Assembly: GCA_002389465.1 (NCBI GenBank) | Contig: DGOT01000046.1 | Coordinates: forward strand, 1 to 13,180 | From: Bacteroidales bacterium UBA4459 | Lineage (GTDB): Bacteria > Bacteroidota > Bacteroidia > Bacteroidales > F082 | Length of the DNA: 13,180 bases | Direction: 5' to 3' | Shown here: piece after piece, positions 7,176-13,180 of the stretch | Numbering within the stretch: position 1 is the stretch's first letter | Layout of the letters: each line of letters begins with the position of its first letter | Notes under the pieces: generated by a model | Database searches by the model: none | The model's input: the letters and a program-made list of their open reading frames with translations, nothing else | What the model was told of the DNA's origin: nothing | Program-made: the position numbers and the translations under genes

Positions 7176-9611
7176 CTAAAAACCATAAAAGATACTAAAC
7201 TTATAAGCAAAATTAGAGGGTACTTCATCAAATCCATTAGGGCCATACCTATATAAGATACCTGCTCCCAGGTCGATAAGATTGAAATCGAGTAATTTCC
7301 GGATGATGAACCCTGACTCATAATACCCAAGATTTAATGTTTTATACGTTATATTATAATGAGGATCCTTATTTTTCAAATCACCTATGGAGAGATTGGT
7401 AACTACCAGAAACTCGGGGTGAAACCACTTGTATTCAAGCCCGAAGTTTCCAAAGTTGTGCGTCAGGAACAGGGAAATATACCGATCCGACAAAAACTCA
7501 TTTACAAGCATGGTTCCGAAACTATTTGGGGCAAAAATGGTGAAGGTGTGATACGCTCCGGGCTCAAAGTACAAATTGGAAACGGGTATCTCTCCAATAA
7601 CAATACCTGCCATTAAAGTAAACGTGAAGTCACCAATGTATTTAAAGTGTTTTGCTCCTTTTACACGCAGGTCGAAACGTGTGTAATCGTAGGATCCGTT
7701 AAACAGTCCTGAAATTCCTTGCGTATAGTTAAACCAGACAACCGGATACTTTGACCCGAAAGAAACCTGACCTTTAGTAGTTTCCACAACTTTTTCGCGG
7801 AAAGCGAACCGAAACCCTATCTGAAGGTTTGTGAAATGGAATGTGTTCTGAGGTGTTCCATTGTCTATATCTGACCTTGCAAAGTAATAATCTGAATAGG
7901 CTTGTTTTTCTTGTATTTCGAGGCCGACATTCCATTTAAAATCACGCATAGGTTTTAGCCTGAACGAGTAAGCCAGTTCTCCTCCGATTGTGTAATTCAG
8001 ACGGTTTGCGAAAAACTGATAAAAATTATCCGGACTCCATGCCTGAAGTTTGTCATCGAAAAATACCACACTTCCACTAGTGATAGCTTTATAGTAGCCA
8101 TCTATGCGAATTACGGATTCGGAACGTTTATGTACCATCATGCTGATATCTCCACCGTATTTGGCCCTTTTATCTTTAAATCCGTATCCCCAGAATCCTC
8201 CAAATTTTATTTTTTTAGAAATTCTGTCGTTTGTATGTATGCCAAGGCCGAGGTAAAACCCTTCCTGACCATTGTAATGGGCTATCTGATTCAGGTCGAT
8301 ATCTATAAAACCTATAGGTATTTTCCCACTGAAGACCGTTTGTGCTATAGTAGCCATTCTGTCGAGATTGACTTCTTTGCCAATGGAATCAATAAGCCGG
8401 TATGTTTCCAGTTCCCGCTCTGTAAGACTGTCGGTTCGGTAGGCCTGCCAAAATTCTTCCTTCTTTTTTGCAGCACCCTCTTCAACCTCAACTTCGTGGT
8501 AGCCGAAGTCTCTTTTTTTAAGGTCGGCATCCAGGTCAATGTCTCTGATATAACTTCTTCCTTTGCCGATTAAAGTGTAAGCTTCTCCCTGTCCGGCAGA
8601 TGCTTTAAAATTAGTAAAAATAATATCCGTATTCAGTTGAACGGGAAACCAGTGATCATCTATTAAATCGTAGGCCTGTTGGATTTTTATGACAATACCT
8701 GTAGAATCATCGGGGGGCTGGGCTTTCACATTTTGTACTGCCCACTTGTATGAGTTGATGTAGAGAAACCCTGCCAGCCCTTCAAAATTAGTCCTGCTGT
8801 TAGGCCTGAACGAAATGATAAAAATACTGTCTCCGGTTTTACTGTATATAGTGTCTTCAATCAAAAAAAAGTATTTATTCGTACTTCCCCTGCTAATAGG
8901 GTTTACATATTTCTTTCCGGCAATTTGAATTAATTCATCATAAAAGGAGGTAGATTGTATTTGTGAGATCATGAAGGCAATGAGCGGGTCCTTAAATCCG
9001 GATACTCTTGTGGCCAGCACATTCTCCTGGTTCAGGTCTGGTGACATATACTTCCTCTCTGTAACAGTTTCCATGAGGAAAAGATCACTTTTCTCAAAGA
9101 ACTTTCTCAACTGACGGGTACTGGAGTCAAGCAAGGCTGTGTCGGCAAGAAGCAGTGAATCCGCATCAATGGTTACAACCATTTTATCATAGGAGGTGTA
9201 TGTGAAAGCATCCAGTTTTTCCGGGTCATTCTCATTTCGATGTGTCACTACATTTTTAATGATCCGATGGGCAGGGTTAACGCCGGGAAATATTTCCACT
9301 TCCTCCAGCTGATACGGTCTTTGCGTGAGGTATATTTTCTGTGCATTTTTGTTGTAATCAATAGGATAAGTATACGACTCATATCCTATATAAGATAGGT
9401 GAAGGCAGCATTCTTCCGTGCTTAGTTTAATGGAGAATTTTCCGTCAATGTCGGTAACAACACCGCTTTTCCCGGTTTCGCTGATGATGTTCACAAAGGC
9501 GAGGGGCTCTTTGTTGCTTTTATCTTTAACAACTCCTTCAACAACTATTTGCGCATAATTATTTAGCGCGAGAAATAAGAAACATATATGAAGGAGTATG
9601 GGTTTCAGCAT
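7176..9611 (-). CDS. DUF5686 outer-membrane protein with carboxypeptidase-regulatory-like domain
   Basis: An 811-residue envelope protein. Residues 1-20 form a signal peptide (ILLHICFLFLAL, cleavage probably after NNYA). Residues about 22-105 are a CarboxypepD_reg-like beta-sandwich, shown by the core GVVKDKSNKEPLAFVNI and GVVTDIDGKFSI and by LSYIGYES. The DUF5686 region starts at about 112 with PAHRIIKNVV and continues through a mixed region rich in Asp and Ser. The C-terminal half (about 430-811) has alternating aromatic and polar strands and ends in Phe (KFSIFYGF), so I infer an outer-membrane beta barrel. Unlike SusC/RagA proteins it shows no plug or TonB-receptor motifs, and no SusD partner is adjacent. 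Proteins of this type are widespread in Bacteroidota with no proven function. It starts 49 bases after the MazG-like gene and is followed 56 bases later by the AI-2E-family gene. Confidence 0.9.
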   Translation of the reverse strand: MLKPILLHICFLFLALNNYAQIVVEGVVKDKSNKEPLAFVNIISETGKSGVVTDIDGKFSIKLSTEECCLHLSYIGYESYTYPIDYNKNAQKIYLTQRPYQLEEVEIFPGVNPAHRIIKNVVTHRNENDPEKLDAFTYTSYDKMVVTIDADSLLLADTALLDSSTRQLRKFFEKSDLFLMETVTERKYMSPDLNQENVLATRVSGFKDPLIAFMISQIQSTSFYDELIQIAGKKYVNPISRGSTNKYFFLIEDTIYSKTGDSIFIISFRPNSRTNFEGLAGFLYINSYKWAVQNVKAQPPDDSTGIVIKIQQAYDLIDDHWFPVQLNTDIIFTNFKASAGQGEAYTLIGKGRSYIRDIDLDADLKKRDFGYHEVEVEEGAAKKKEEFWQAYRTDSLTERELETYRLIDSIGKEVNLDRMATIAQTVFSGKIPIGFIDIDLNQIAHYNGQEGFYLGLGIHTNDRISKKIKFGGFWGYGFKDKRAKYGGDISMMVHKRSESVIRIDGYYKAITSGSVVFFDDKLQAWSPDNFYQFFANRLNYTIGGELAYSFRLKPMRDFKWNVGLEIQEKQAYSDYYFARSDIDNGTPQNTFHFTNLQIGFRFAFREKVVETTKGQVSFGSKYPVVWFNYTQGISGLFNGSYDYTRFDLRVKGAKHFKYIGDFTFTLMAGIVIGEIPVSNLYFEPGAYHTFTIFAPNSFGTMLVNEFLSDRYISLFLTHNFGNFGLEYKWFHPEFLVVTNLSIGDLKNKDPHYNITYKTLNLGYYESGFIIRKLLDFNLIDLGAGILYRYGPNGFDEVPSNFAYKFSIFYGF

Positions 9612-9660
9612 CAGTAATAATTAATTTAAGTCCGGGGGAGCCGCTCCTAAAAAACTCGAT

Positions 9661-9990
9661 TTACCTCAGTTTAGTATTCTCCCGATGTCTTTTGTGATCT
9701 CTTTTCTCTTTTTTTAAAAGGTTTTTTTCCAAAGCATCTGTCAAATCGATACCCGTTTGGTTCGCCAGGCAGATCAATACAAAGAACACATCGGCCAGCT
9801 CATCGGCCAGGTCGGTATCTTCTTCGTTTCCTTTAAATGACTGCTCACCATATGTGCGCGCCATGATCCTGGCTACTTCACCTACTTCTTCAGTAAGTAT
9901 AGCCATGTTTGTCAATTCGTTAAAATACCGTACGCCTGTGCTTGTGATCCATTGATCAACTCTTTCCTGAGCTTCTTTTATTGTAATCAT
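9661..9990 (-). CDS. MazG-like nucleotide pyrophosphohydrolase
   Basis: A small all-alpha NTP pyrophosphatase of 109 residues, predicted to hydrolyse a nucleoside triphosphate (possibly a damaged or non-canonical one) to the monophosphate plus pyrophosphate. The metal-binding residues of the MazG/RS21-C6 superfamily are present: EEVGE with E34, E35 and E38, and DELADVFFVLICLAN with E64 and D67. The conserved start EAQERVDQWI and the segment RYFNELTNMAILTEEVGEVARI are typical of the short Bacteroidota form. It has a single domain, unlike the two-domain enterobacterial MazG (about 260 residues). The C-terminus is strongly basic (KKEKRDHKRHRE). It is the first gene of the leftward cluster and is divergent from the rRNA methyltransferase gene. 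The ATG at 9990 is well supported by homology at the N-terminus. Its substrate cannot be read from sequence. No mazEF toxin pair is nearby. Confidence 0.93.
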   Translation of the reverse strand: MITIKEAQERVDQWITSTGVRYFNELTNMAILTEEVGEVARIMARTYGEQSFKGNEEDTDLADELADVFFVLICLANQTGIDLTDALEKNLLKKEKRDHKRHRENTKLR

Positions 9991-10037
9991 TCTGTTAAAT
10001 TAAATCTTGTTCCTGATTATAGCCTTGCTAAAATAGT

Positions 10038-10045
10038 TAATTTTG
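10038..10045 (+). promoter_or_regulatory. Candidate -7 promoter element for the rRNA methyltransferase gene
   Basis: A perfect TAnnTTTG (TAATTTTG) lies in the 87-base divergent gap, 40 bases before the ATG at 10078. I see no convincing TTG at the matching -33 position. A start of transcription near 10051 would put the in-frame ATG at 10054 almost at the 5' end, which favours 10078 (or 10084) as the real start codon. Confidence 0.38.
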
Positions 10046-10077
10046 CGGCTTTTATGGCTTTGTTACAAGAATACAAT

Positions 10078-11514
10078 ATGGGAATGGATTTTACGGTAAA
10101 AACTTTTGCCGGGCTGGAAGAAGTGCTGGCGACAGAATTAATGAATATCGGAGTGTCGGGTATTCAGGTAATTAAAAGAGGGGTTCAGTTTCGCGGTGGG
10201 AAAGAAGATATGTATAGGGCAAACTATCTATGCCGAACTGCATTGCGTGTGCTGCGGCCTATTGGAGTTTTTGAAGTTACAGATGATGTGCAGCTCTATG
10301 AGAAAGTGAAAAAGATAGACTGGCAGGAGGTGTTTCGGCTGGATCAGACATTTAACATTAATGCGCACGTGTTTCATTCACAGTTGGATCATGAGCAATA
10401 TGTAGCTTTAAGAACAAAAGATGCGATAGTTGATCAATTTCGTGAGGCCACTGGAAAACGTCCGTGGGTAGCCAAGGAAGATGCAGATGTTTACATTGAT
10501 GTACACATCAGCCAGGATGTGTGCACTGTTTCGCTGGATAGTTCAGGTGAATCGTTACACAAAAGAGGTTACCGTATTGATGCCGATAAAGCACCTATCA
10601 ACGAAGTGCTGGCTTCCGGTATGATAAAACTTACAGGATGGAACGGAGAGAAGGATTTTTATGATCCGATGTGTGGCTCGGCAACCATACCGATAGAAGC
10701 TGCCATGTTGGCAATGAACATCCCGGCAGCTCACTACCGCAAACATTTCTCCTTCATGAACTGGGCTGATTATGACGAAGGGCTTTTTAAAAAAGTAAAG
10801 AAAGAAGCTGATCTGGAGATGGGTGAACTTGCTTGCCGTATTTTTGCCTCCGACCGCTCGGAGAAGGCGGTTGGCATCGCTAAACGAAATTTAAGGAATG
10901 CCGGACTGCATAAAGATATTGATATCAGTGTTTCATATTTTGACAGCATTCAACCTGAAGATAAAGGAGGAATTCTTGTGTTTAATCCTCCTTATGGAAA
11001 ACGTATGGAAGAGAGAGGAGAGATCAGAGACCTGTATCGTGGTATCGGTGATGCACTGAAACAGAGCTTCTCCGGATTCGAAGCCTGGATCATTACGTCA
11101 AACATGGATGTGGCTAAATTTATCGGACTTCGCCCTTCGGCTAAGATTGTTTTGTATAACGGGCCCCTGGAAAGCCGGTTTATTAAATTTGAACTTTACG
11201 AAGGAAGTAAAAAAGCAAAGAATAACCCGCAATGGGAAGATGAGAGTGACTACAGGAAGAAGGATTATAAGCGGGAGGACAAAGGAGACTACCGGAAGAA
11301 AAATGTGAAGAATACTGCCGGGAAATTTAACAGGAATGATGACCGAAAAAAACCTGACAGGGAGGAAGATAAACCAAGATGGAAAGATAAGGGAGACCGG
11401 AAGATTGACAATGATAACTCTTACTCAAGACGTCCCAGCCTTGGAAAGCCAGAGAAAACTGGATACACGGGAGACGGAAAAAGAGGTTCGCGTAAAAAAA
11501 GGCCGAGAATATAG
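10078..11514 (+). CDS. THUMP-domain class I SAM-dependent rRNA methyltransferase (RlmL N-terminal/COG0116-like) with basic tail
   Basis: Predicted N2-guanine methyltransferase acting on 23S rRNA, related to the G2445-methylating half of Escherichia coli RlmL. It has 478 residues from the ATG at 10078. Residues 1-150 hold an N-terminal ferredoxin-like part (FTVKTFAGLEEVLATEL) and the THUMP RNA-binding domain. SLHKRGYR (159-166) is the usual link to the catalytic domain. The Rossmann-fold methyltransferase follows: SAM motif I DPMCGSAT (196-203), an acidic SAM-binding loop FASDRSEKAV, and the catalytic NPPYGKRMEE (303-312). Motif I normally reads CGSGT; here the second Gly is Ala. From about residue 376 to the end is a low-complexity tail of about 100 residues rich in Lys, Arg, Asp and Gly with DYRKK/DRKK-type repeats, presumably RNA-binding and disordered. 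The frame stays open upstream to 9952 but would overlap the divergent MazG-like gene. ATGs at 10054 and 10084 are alternatives. The exact target base is inferred. Confidence 0.9.
   Translation: MGMDFTVKTFAGLEEVLATELMNIGVSGIQVIKRGVQFRGGKEDMYRANYLCRTALRVLRPIGVFEVTDDVQLYEKVKKIDWQEVFRLDQTFNINAHVFHSQLDHEQYVALRTKDAIVDQFREATGKRPWVAKEDADVYIDVHISQDVCTVSLDSSGESLHKRGYRIDADKAPINEVLASGMIKLTGWNGEKDFYDPMCGSATIPIEAAMLAMNIPAAHYRKHFSFMNWADYDEGLFKKVKKEADLEMGELACRIFASDRSEKAVGIAKRNLRNAGLHKDIDISVSYFDSIQPEDKGGILVFNPPYGKRMEERGEIRDLYRGIGDALKQSFSGFEAWIITSNMDVAKFIGLRPSAKIVLYNGPLESRFIKFELYEGSKKAKNNPQWEDESDYRKKDYKREDKGDYRKKNVKNTAGKFNRNDDRKKPDREEDKPRWKDKGDRKIDNDNSYSRRPSLGKPEKTGYTGDGKRGSRKKRPRI
11205..11511 (+). repeat. 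Purine-rich, low-complexity coding segment (degenerate KD/RK repeats)
   Basis: This is the coding DNA of the methyltransferase tail. The plus strand is strongly purine-rich, and short imperfect units recur that encode DYRKKD, DYRKKN and DDRKKP, plus DKGDYRK and DKGDRKI. The units are diverged and do not form a clean tandem array. Such stretches evolve quickly in length. Confidence 0.6.
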
Positions 11515-11518
11515 GTTC

Positions 11519-11571
11519 AGTTCTCAGCCTTTAGTCGGTAGTTCTCAGTATCCGTTCGATCGCTATTCTCT
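11519..11571. repeat. Short direct repeats in the convergent gap
   Basis: The 9-mer AGTTCTCAG occurs at 11519-11527 and again at 11540-11548 (period 21). A looser third version, TATTCTCTCAG, begins at 11564 and runs into the dipeptidase stop codon at 11571-11573. The copies fill most of the 56-base gap between two converging genes. I see no clear hairpin with a T-tract here, so a termination role is not shown. Confidence 0.35.
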
Positions 11572-12944
11572 CAGGCTTTCATCTCTTCCGCAAAGAAGTG
11601 ATAGAACAGCGTGATAGCTTCAATACCGGTATAAAAATTATTCAGTGGATAGTTCTCGTTTGGCGAATGGATAGCGTCCGATTCAAGCCCAAAGCCCATC
11701 AGCAATGATTTAATACCCAATTTTTCTTCAAAAGTGGAAATAATGGGGATGCTTCCTCCGCTACGCACAGGAACCGGAATTCGGTTGTAGATTTTATTGA
11801 GAGCTTTTTCAGCTGCTTTATATGCCGGAAGATCGATTGGACAAACATAAGCCTGGCCACCGTGCAATGATTCAACTTTAACTTTGACTGAGTTAGGTGC
11901 AATGTCCGAGAAGTATTTCTCAAACATCCGGGCAATCTTTTCATGATTCTGGTTTGGAACTAACCGCGAAGAAATTTTGGCATAAGCTTTTGAAGGCAAT
12001 ACGGTTTTTGCTCCTTCGCCTGTATAACCACCCCAGATTCCGCAAACATCAAACGAAGGACGGATGCCCGTACGTTCGATGGTTGTGAAACCCGTCTCGC
12101 CATCTAATGCTTCAACATCGATTGCTTTTTTGTATTCTTCTTCGCTATAGGGGGCCATGTTGAGCAGCTCTCTTTCTTTTTCAGAAGCTTCCAGGACATC
12201 GTCATAAAAACCGGGCATGGTAATCCTGTTGTTCTCATCTGTCATGCCAGCGATCATTTTGGCCAGTACGTTAATCGGGTTAGCAACAGCACCGCCAAAT
12301 AAGCCAGAGTGTAAGTCGCGGTTAGGACCCGTGATTTCTACCTGCCAATAAGCCAGACCACGCAGGCCTGTGGTGATGGCCGGGATGTCTTCGGCAATCA
12401 TGCCGGTATCCGAAACAAGAATGATATCTGCTTTCAGCATTTCTTTGTGTTCGTCACAAAAAGCACCCAAACTCACAGAACCTATCTCTTCTTCGCCTTC
12501 GATCATAAACTTTATATTCACCGGCAATGCATCATTGGCAACAAGAGCCTCAAATGCTTTAACATGCATAAATCCCTGCCCTTTGTCGTCATCAGCACCA
12601 CGGGCATAAATCTTTCCGTCTCTTATTTCAGGTTCAAAAGGGGGCGACTTCCAAAGGTCCAATGGATCAACCGGCATAACATCATAATGCGCATATACCA
12701 GAACCGTTGGTTTTATCGGGTCAATCATTTTTTCGGCATAAACCACAGGGTTTCCGCTTGTCGGCATTACTTCGGCTTTGTTACACCCGGCTGCCAGCAG
12801 GCCTTCTTTATATTTTTCAGCTGTTCGTACCATATCTTCTTTGTGCTCGGCCAGTGAACTGATAGATGGTATTCGGATCAACTCGAAAAGTTCGTTGAGA
12901 AACCGCTCTTTATTTTCATCGATGTACTGTTTTATTTTATCCAT
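11571..12944 (-). CDS. M20 family dipeptidase (zinc metallopeptidase)
   Basis: A 457-residue cytosolic di-/aminoacyl peptidase of the M20 family, closest in motif style to the carnosinase/CNDP2-like group. The metal ligands and catalytic residues are all visible: H86 in VYAHYDVMPVDP with D88 supporting it; the bridging D119 in RGADDDKGQ; the general base E152 and ligand E153 in IEGEEEIGS; D179 in VSDTGM; and H426 in AIHSPNE. DLHSG with H212 lies in the lid/dimerisation domain, an insertion of about 150-180 residues within the catalytic domain. There is no signal peptide, so the enzyme probably finishes degradation of imported or recycled peptides in the cytoplasm. The N-terminus MDKIKQYIDENKERFLNEL is typical, supporting the ATG at 12944. 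The gene converges on the rRNA methyltransferase gene and may follow the RNA methyltransferase at the window edge in one transcript. Exact dipeptide preference is unknown. Confidence 0.95.
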   Translation of the reverse strand: MDKIKQYIDENKERFLNELFELIRIPSISSLAEHKEDMVRTAEKYKEGLLAAGCNKAEVMPTSGNPVVYAEKMIDPIKPTVLVYAHYDVMPVDPLDLWKSPPFEPEIRDGKIYARGADDDKGQGFMHVKAFEALVANDALPVNIKFMIEGEEEIGSVSLGAFCDEHKEMLKADIILVSDTGMIAEDIPAITTGLRGLAYWQVEITGPNRDLHSGLFGGAVANPINVLAKMIAGMTDENNRITMPGFYDDVLEASEKERELLNMAPYSEEEYKKAIDVEALDGETGFTTIERTGIRPSFDVCGIWGGYTGEGAKTVLPSKAYAKISSRLVPNQNHEKIARMFEKYFSDIAPNSVKVKVESLHGGQAYVCPIDLPAYKAAEKALNKIYNRIPVPVRSGGSIPIISTFEEKLGIKSLLMGFGLESDAIHSPNENYPLNNFYTGIEAITLFYHFFAEEMKA

Positions 12945-13062
12945 TTTTATGTGTTTTAATGTTTAGGGGCGTAAAGGTAAGAAGTTACAAGTTATAGATG
13001 AAGGGTGTTCGGAATAATAATTTCTGATTTATGATATTTTAACACCTGGCTGCTTGTTTGCT

Positions 13063-13070
13063 CAAATTTA
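13063..13070 (-). promoter_or_regulatory. Weak candidate -7 promoter element for the dipeptidase gene
   Basis: Read on the minus strand, this is TAAATTTG, a perfect TAnnTTTG match, about 118 bases before the dipeptidase ATG. No TTG is found at the expected -33 position, and the region is A/T-rich, so a chance match is possible. The rest of the 151-base gap (12945-13095) shows no gene, RNA or clear hairpin. Confidence 0.22.
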
Positions 13071-13095
13071 ATCTGTATAGCAATAATACCTGAAT

Positions 13096-13180
13096 TTATA
13101 CGGGCCGCTTCAGCATCATCTGCCGGTACCATTCGAAAAGTGCTACGGATAATGCATGGGTTGTGTTGAGCGATGTAACA
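13096..13180 (-). CDS. Probable C-terminus of a SPOUT (TrmL/TrmH-type) RNA methyltransferase, cut by window edge
   Basis: On the minus strand, from the window edge to a TAA at 13096-13098, the frame reads VTSLNTTHALSVALFEWYRQ and seven further residues. The pattern S-L-N followed by small residues, then a V/A-x-x-L/I-F/Y-E-x-x-R-Q helix, is the final SPOUT motif that forms the SAM-binding trefoil knot in 2'-O-ribose RNA methyltransferases. Escherichia coli TrmL has the comparable MNLSNSVSVVIYEAWRQ. Only 27 codons are visible, so the subfamily and target cannot be told. A second minus-strand frame is also open from the edge to 12992 but resembles nothing I recognise. Confidence 0.5.
   Translation of the reverse strand, partial: VTSLNTTHALSVALFEWYRQMMLKRPV

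Noticed and set aside
8130..8573. 147-codon plus-strand open frame inside the DUF5686 gene
   Set aside because: It lies wholly antisense to a well-supported gene, and its translation shows no recognisable domain or compositional sense.
9636..9648. Small GC-rich hairpin (GGAG-CCG-CTCC) between the MazG-like and DUF5686 genes
   Set aside because: The stem is short, and no T-tract follows it in the direction of transcription. It is probably chance.
9661..9990. Toxin-antitoxin (mazEF-mazG) locus
   Set aside because: The protein is the short housekeeping-type pyrophosphohydrolase, and no toxin or antitoxin gene is adjacent.
9952..10077. Upstream extension of the methyltransferase frame
   Set aside because: It overlaps the divergent MazG-like gene and the candidate promoter, and the added residues do not resemble the family's N-terminus.
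12447..12857. 136-codon plus-strand open frame opposite the M20 dipeptidase
   Set aside because: It is antisense to a gene whose catalytic motifs are intact, and the translation looks like a shadow (irregular Cys, His and Phe runs).
12992..13180. 62-codon minus-strand frame open from the right edge
   Set aside because: It overlaps the SPOUT-like frame and has no motif I recognise. It cannot be fully excluded without more sequence.

Overview
The window is ordinary chromosomal DNA from a member of the Bacteroidota, probably a Bacteroidales/Marinilabiliales-type relative. This rests on the protein families and their style: a patatin fused to an outer-membrane barrel, a DUF5686 protein with an N-terminal carboxypeptidase-regulatory-like domain, and a Bacteroidota-type SecA tail. 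It also rests on several TAnnTTTG promoter elements and on the general lack of Shine-Dalgarno sequences in front of genes. I see no rRNA, tRNA, CRISPR array, insertion sequence or prophage. No gene-free stretch reaches 300 bases; the longest is about 150.

Layout. Positions 1-4978 read rightward: the C-terminal part of secA (cut by the window edge), a patatin-POTRA-barrel protein with its own promoter, pyrH (UMP kinase) and frr (ribosome recycling factor). Positions 5005-9990 read leftward and look like one co-directional cluster. In transcription order it holds a MazG-like nucleotide pyrophosphohydrolase, a large DUF5686 outer-membrane protein, an AI-2E/TqsA-family membrane protein, a small YtxH protein and a holin-X-like two-helix membrane protein. 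Divergent from this cluster, and also rightward, is a THUMP-containing class I rRNA methyltransferase (10078-11514) with a long basic, disordered tail. It converges on an M20 dipeptidase (11571-12944, leftward). The last 85 bases probably encode the C-terminus of a leftward SPOUT-type RNA methyltransferase.

How the genes fit together. Most are core functions: protein export (SecA), pyrimidine nucleotide supply (PyrH), ribosome recycling (Frr), rRNA modification, nucleotide-pool cleaning and peptide breakdown. The more individual part is the envelope set: a type Vd-like secreted phospholipase, the DUF5686 barrel, the AI-2E-family permease and the YtxH/holin-X-like pair. That pair resembles in layout the enterobacterial yqjD-yqjE genes.

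I found no convincing new multi-gene system. The best second-look items are the near-perfect 11-residue repeat in the YtxH protein, the extra C-terminal domain on the holin-X-like protein, the basic tail and altered SAM-binding motif of the rRNA methyltransferase, and the lipase-barrel fusion lying directly in front of pyrH.
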